Positions 12,556 to 15,036 of a stretch of 15,036 nt of DNA are shown here, piece after piece. The position numbers were made by a program, and so were the translations under genes. The notes below the pieces were generated by a model. The model made no database searches, was not told the origin of the DNA, and saw nothing but the letters and a program-made list of their open reading frames with translations. Source of the DNA: an uncultured Porphyromonadaceae bacterium (GTDB lineage Bacteria > Bacteroidota > Bacteroidia > Bacteroidales > Paludibacteraceae); NCBI GenBank assembly GCA_937898265.1, contig CALEJM010000010.1, forward strand, positions 1-15,036. The letters are read 5' to 3'. Every line of letters begins with the position of its first letter. Position 1 is the first letter of the stretch.

Positions 12556-14208
12556 ATGAAACATAGTCCACTACAAATAGCCCGCGCATGGTACATGCCT
12601 AAGATGCCGGTGGCATTCCAGACCGACATTGAACTGATGGAGGGCGACAGCACCGAAGCCGTTGCCGACCAAGAGGAAATTGAGGCACGCTTTCCCTACA
12701 CCTATGGCCAACCATTAGTTCACTTCACTTCAGGAAAATCCCAGGAATTTCCTCAAATAGCTGTCGGCGTCATCCTCTCAGGCGGTCAAGCACCAGGCGG
12801 TCATAACGTTATCTCCGGACTCTTTGACGGACTCAAACGCATCAACCCAGCCAACAAGCTCTATGGTTTCATCGGCGGTCCGGGCGGTTTCCTCGCCCAC
12901 AAATACACCGAGTTGACGAAAGAGATTGTCGATTCCTACCGCAACACAGGCGGCTTCGACATGATTGGTTCCGACCGCACTAAACTCGAGACCGAGGATC
13001 AGTTCAAACGCTGTCTTGAGATTTGCAAACAACTCAACCTCAAAGCCATCGTCATCGTTGGCGGCGACGACTCCAACACCAACGCCTGTATGCTCGCCGA
13101 GTATTTCAAGCAGAAGATTACGGGCATCCAGGTCATCGGTTGTCCGAAGACTATCGACGGCGACCTCAAGAATGGCGTCATCGAGACCTCTTTCGGCTTC
13201 GACACCGCCTGCAAGGTCTATTCCGAACTGATTGGCAACATCCAACGCGATGCCGCCTCATCCAAGAAATACTGGCACTTCATCCGACTCATGGGTCGCT
13301 CCGCCTCACACATCACCCTCGAGTGCGCCCTGATGAGTCAACCTAATATCACGATTATCTCCGAGGAGGTGGCTGCCAAGAACATGACGTTGGCAGACAT
13401 CGTCGACGATATCGCACGCATCATCATCGACCGCGCCAACATCGACAAAAACTACGGCACGGTGCTGATTCCCGAGGGTCTGATTGAGTTCATCCCTGTC
13501 TTCAGCCGCTTGATTCAGTCGCTCAACAACCTCTTGGCCAACAACGAAGAGTTTGCGGCACTCCCTACTGCCGACGAGCAACGCGAATATATCAAAGGCT
13601 CGCTCGACGAGGAGGACCTCGTCACCTTCCGCAGTCTCCCTATCGGCATCGCAAGTCAGCTGACTCGCGAGCGCGATCCTCACGGCAACATCCAGGTGTC
13701 GCTCATCGAGACCGAGAAACTGCTCATTGAGATGGTGGCCAAACGCTTGGCACAGCTCAAAGCCGAGGGTGTCTACAAAGGGAAATTTGCCGCCATTCCT
13801 CACTTCTTCGGCTACGAAGGTCGCTGCGCCATCCCTTCCAACTTCGACGCCGACTACACCTACTCGCTCGGTTACACCGCTGCCATCCTGATTGCTAACG
13901 GCAAGACTGGTTATATGGCTGCTGTGAAGAACCTCAGCGAACCAGCTTCGATGTGGCAACCTATCGGCGTGCCTATCACCATGCTGATGAATATGGAGAA
14001 GCGCAATGGCGAGATGAAGCCTGTCATCAAGAAGGCGTTGGTCAACCTTCAGGACGCACCATTCAAATATCTGGAGAAGAACCGTCGCGAATGGGCCACC
14101 AACCACTCACACTTCGTCTACCCCGGTCCTATCCAATACTTCGGACCATCGGAAGTGTGCGACCAACCAACCAACACACTTCTCCTCGAGCACGGCAAAG
14201 ACATCTAA
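12556..14208 (+). CDS. pfp: Pyrophosphate-dependent 6-phosphofructokinase (PPi-PFK, long clade)
   Basis: This 550-residue protein belongs to the long clade of PPi-PFKs found in plants, some protists and Bacteroidetes. It phosphorylates fructose 6-phosphate with pyrophosphate, reversibly, in glycolysis. Key sequences are '[16 protein letters not shown]' (71-86), 'GFIGGPGG' (104-111), '[10 protein letters not shown]' (167-176), the catalytic '[10 protein letters not shown]' (197-206, with Asp201 and Asp203) and '[14 protein letters not shown]'. The second Asp of GGDD and the Lys before TIDGD are the residues that mark PPi use rather than ATP use in this family. The N-terminal ~60 residues are an extension typical of this clade. 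It follows the PBP gene by 15 bp and ends at a strong bidirectional terminator. Confidence 0.95.
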   Translation: MKHSPLQIARAWYMPKMPVAFQTDIELMEGDSTEAVADQEEIEARFPYTYGQPLVHFTSGKSQEFPQIAVGVILSGGQAPGGHNVISGLFDGLKRINPANKLYGFIGGPGGFLAHKYTELTKEIVDSYRNTGGFDMIGSDRTKLETEDQFKRCLEICKQLNLKAIVIVGGDDSNTNACMLAEYFKQKITGIQVIGCPKTIDGDLKNGVIETSFGFDTACKVYSELIGNIQRDAASSKKYWHFIRLMGRSASHITLECALMSQPNITIISEEVAAKNMTLADIVDDIARIIIDRANIDKNYGTVLIPEGLIEFIPVFSRLIQSLNNLLANNEEFAALPTADEQREYIKGSLDEEDLVTFRSLPIGIASQLTRERDPHGNIQVSLIETEKLLIEMVAKRLAQLKAEGVYKGKFAAIPHFFGYEGRCAIPSNFDADYTYSLGYTAAILIANGKTGYMAAVKNLSEPASMWQPIGVPITMLMNMEKRNGEMKPVIKKALVNLQDAPFKYLEKNRREWATNHSHFVYPGPIQYFGPSEVCDQPTNTLLLEHGKDI

Positions 14209-14228
14209 GAGACAACAATAGACACAAA

Positions 14229-14263
14229 AAAATAACCTGGCCTCATCAAGGTCAGGTTATTTT
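14229..14263. terminator. Bidirectional terminator between pfp and the DJ-1 gene
   Basis: AATAACCTGGCC (14231-14242) pairs with GGTCAGGTTATT (14250-14261) around TCATCAA: twelve pairs, one G-U, extendable by two A-T pairs outward. On the plus strand the T run after it is short. On the minus strand it is followed by about seven T's, so it should stop the DJ-1 transcript especially well. It sits between convergent genes. Confidence 0.85.
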
Positions 14264-14286
14264 ATTATGGTATAGTCGGTTGGAGG

Positions 14287-14835
14287 CTATTTCACAAGGA
14301 TGTCGCGGGCAATTTGGTCGGAGACTTCAAGACCACAGAGAATCTTGATGAGCTCCAAGGCAAATGGGATGGCGGTTCCAGGAGCGCGAGAGGTGATGAT
14401 GTTGTCGGAGACCACCACTTTGTCGTTGCGTACGAAAGCTTCGGTCAGTTCGTCCTCAAAGCCAGGATAGCAGACAGCCTGTTGCTGTTTCAGCAAACCA
14501 AGGCGTCCCAAGATGCTTGGTGAGGCGCAGATGGCTGCCACAAGACGTTGCTCGCCAGCTTGCTTCAGGAGCAACTCACGAAGACGCTCGCAAGCATAGA
14601 GGTTCTCCATGCCTGGCATACCGCCTGGGAGAATCAACATATCTGGATTTTCTATCTGTGCGTTAGCGATGAGCGAGTCGGCTTTCACAACAACGTTGTG
14701 TGCGCCAACAACCTCCAAGGTGTTTGAGACAGAGACCATCTCTACGCCAACGTTGGCGCGACGAAGGAGGTCGACAACTGCCAAGGCTTCGATTTCTTCA
14801 AAGCCGTCAGCCATAAAGAGATATACTTTTTTCAT
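14287..14835 (-). CDS. DJ-1/PfpI family protein (YajL/ThiJ-like)
   Basis: This 182-residue protein has the length of the DJ-1 subfamily. It starts MKKVYLFMADGFEEIEALAV with the conserved acidic motif (Glu16 matching the Glu that hydrogen-bonds the reactive Cys in DJ-1). It then shows 'DMLILPGGMPGMENL' and the nucleophile elbow 'AAICASPSILG' with Cys103, and later 'YPGFEDEL' and 'DNIITSRAPGTAIPFALELI'. Members are cytosolic and have been linked to glyoxalase III or deglycase activity and to protection from oxidative or carbonyl stress; the exact reaction is debated, so I assign no EC number. The ATG at 14835 follows the stop of the TonB-like gene by 20 bp on the same strand, suggesting co-transcription. 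A strong terminator lies right after it. Confidence 0.93.
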   Translation of the reverse strand: MKKVYLFMADGFEEIEALAVVDLLRRANVGVEMVSVSNTLEVVGAHNVVVKADSLIANAQIENPDMLILPGGMPGMENLYACERLRELLLKQAGEQRLVAAICASPSILGRLGLLKQQQAVCYPGFEDELTEAFVRNDKVVVSDNIITSRAPGTAIPFALELIKILCGLEVSDQIARDILVK

Positions 14836-14855
14836 TGTATTTAATTATCAAAGGA

Positions 14856-15036
14856 TTAGTTAAGTACGAATTTGTAGGTGATTTTACCGATGGAGACGGC
14901 TTCGCCTGCGGTGAACTTGGTTTTCAGCGCTGCCGACTTAGCGGCGTTGCGCAGTTCAGGATCGGTAATCGTTGTGCCGTTCTGCAAGATGGTGGCGGAG
15001 GTCACGTTGCCAGCTGCGTCCACCTTGATTTCGCCC
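14856..15036 (-). CDS. TonB-like protein, C-terminal fragment (runs off right edge)
   Basis: The minus strand carries 60 open codons from the right edge to a TAA at 14858-14856. The visible end contains 'GEIKVDAAGNVTSATILQNG', then 'ITDPELRNAAKSAALKTKF' and finally 'GKITYKFVLN'. This matches the TonB C-terminal fold as it appears in Bacteroidetes energy transducers: a 'V...G.V..A' strand, a 'ALKTKF' helix end and a final 'GTITYKF.L' strand. Such proteins span the periplasm and drive TonB-dependent outer-membrane transporters together with ExbB/ExbD. The N-terminal anchor and Pro-rich spacer lie outside the window, so a different TonB-domain protein cannot be excluded. It precedes the DJ-1 gene by 20 bp. 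Confidence 0.8.
   Translation of the reverse strand, partial: GEIKVDAAGNVTSATILQNGTTITDPELRNAAKSAALKTKFTAGEAVSIGKITYKFVLN

Noticed and set aside
13306..14106. 266-codon minus-strand frame inside pfp
   Set aside because: It lies wholly antisense to a clear PPi-PFK and has no family features.
1..15036. CRISPR array, prophage, insertion sequence or restriction/defence system
   Set aside because: No regularly spaced identical repeats, transposase, integrase, nuclease or phage genes were seen; nearly all genes are conserved housekeeping genes.

Overview
The window is core chromosome of a member of the Bacteroidales, most likely a Prevotella-like organism. The evidence is the gene families (a long NusB with a large insertion, a DUF3276 PUR-domain protein, the long-clade PPi-dependent phosphofructokinase, a Bacteroidetes-type TonB tail) and the repeated use of the Bacteroidetes promoter -7 element TAnnTTTG upstream of genes. 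There are no signs of a prophage, transposon, CRISPR array, tRNA or rRNA gene.

Layout. Left arm (1-2091, minus strand): nusB - yajC - YbbR-like protein, in that order of transcription; the YbbR gene runs off the left edge. A 242-bp divergent promoter region (2092-2333) separates it from a plus-strand cluster of three small exported proteins of unknown function (2334-3968): one 224-aa secreted protein followed by two related lipoproteins. A hairpin (3993-4031) closes that cluster. Next comes a 536-bp gene-free stretch (3969-4504) with a G-poor plus strand, holding about four degenerate ~41-nt tandem repeats and then a promoter. Plus-strand housekeeping genes follow: the DUF3276 PUR-family gene, pheT, panC-panD (pantothenate synthesis), infC-rpmI-rplT (translation), a class A penicillin-binding protein, and pfp. 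A bidirectional terminator lies between pfp and the convergent minus-strand right arm (14287-15036), which is a DJ-1/PfpI gene preceded by the C-terminal end of a TonB-like gene that runs off the right edge.

Functional themes: RNA and protein synthesis (NusB, PheT, IF-3, L35, L20), envelope and export (YajC, YbbR, PBP1a-type enzyme, TonB, lipoproteins), cofactor synthesis (PanC/PanD make pantothenate from beta-alanine and pantoate) and glycolysis (Pfp).

Points most worth a second look are: infC, which apparently starts at ATA behind a strong Shine-Dalgarno sequence, unusual in this phylum; the 41-nt degenerate repeats; the tandem lipoprotein paralogues; a possible L20-binding RNA structure between rpmI and rplT with a sequence motif that recurs after rplT; and a perfect 16-bp palindrome abutting the panC promoter. 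I found no clear evidence for a wholly new multi-gene system. The 2334-3968 exported-protein cluster is the only protein-coding part whose job I cannot name.
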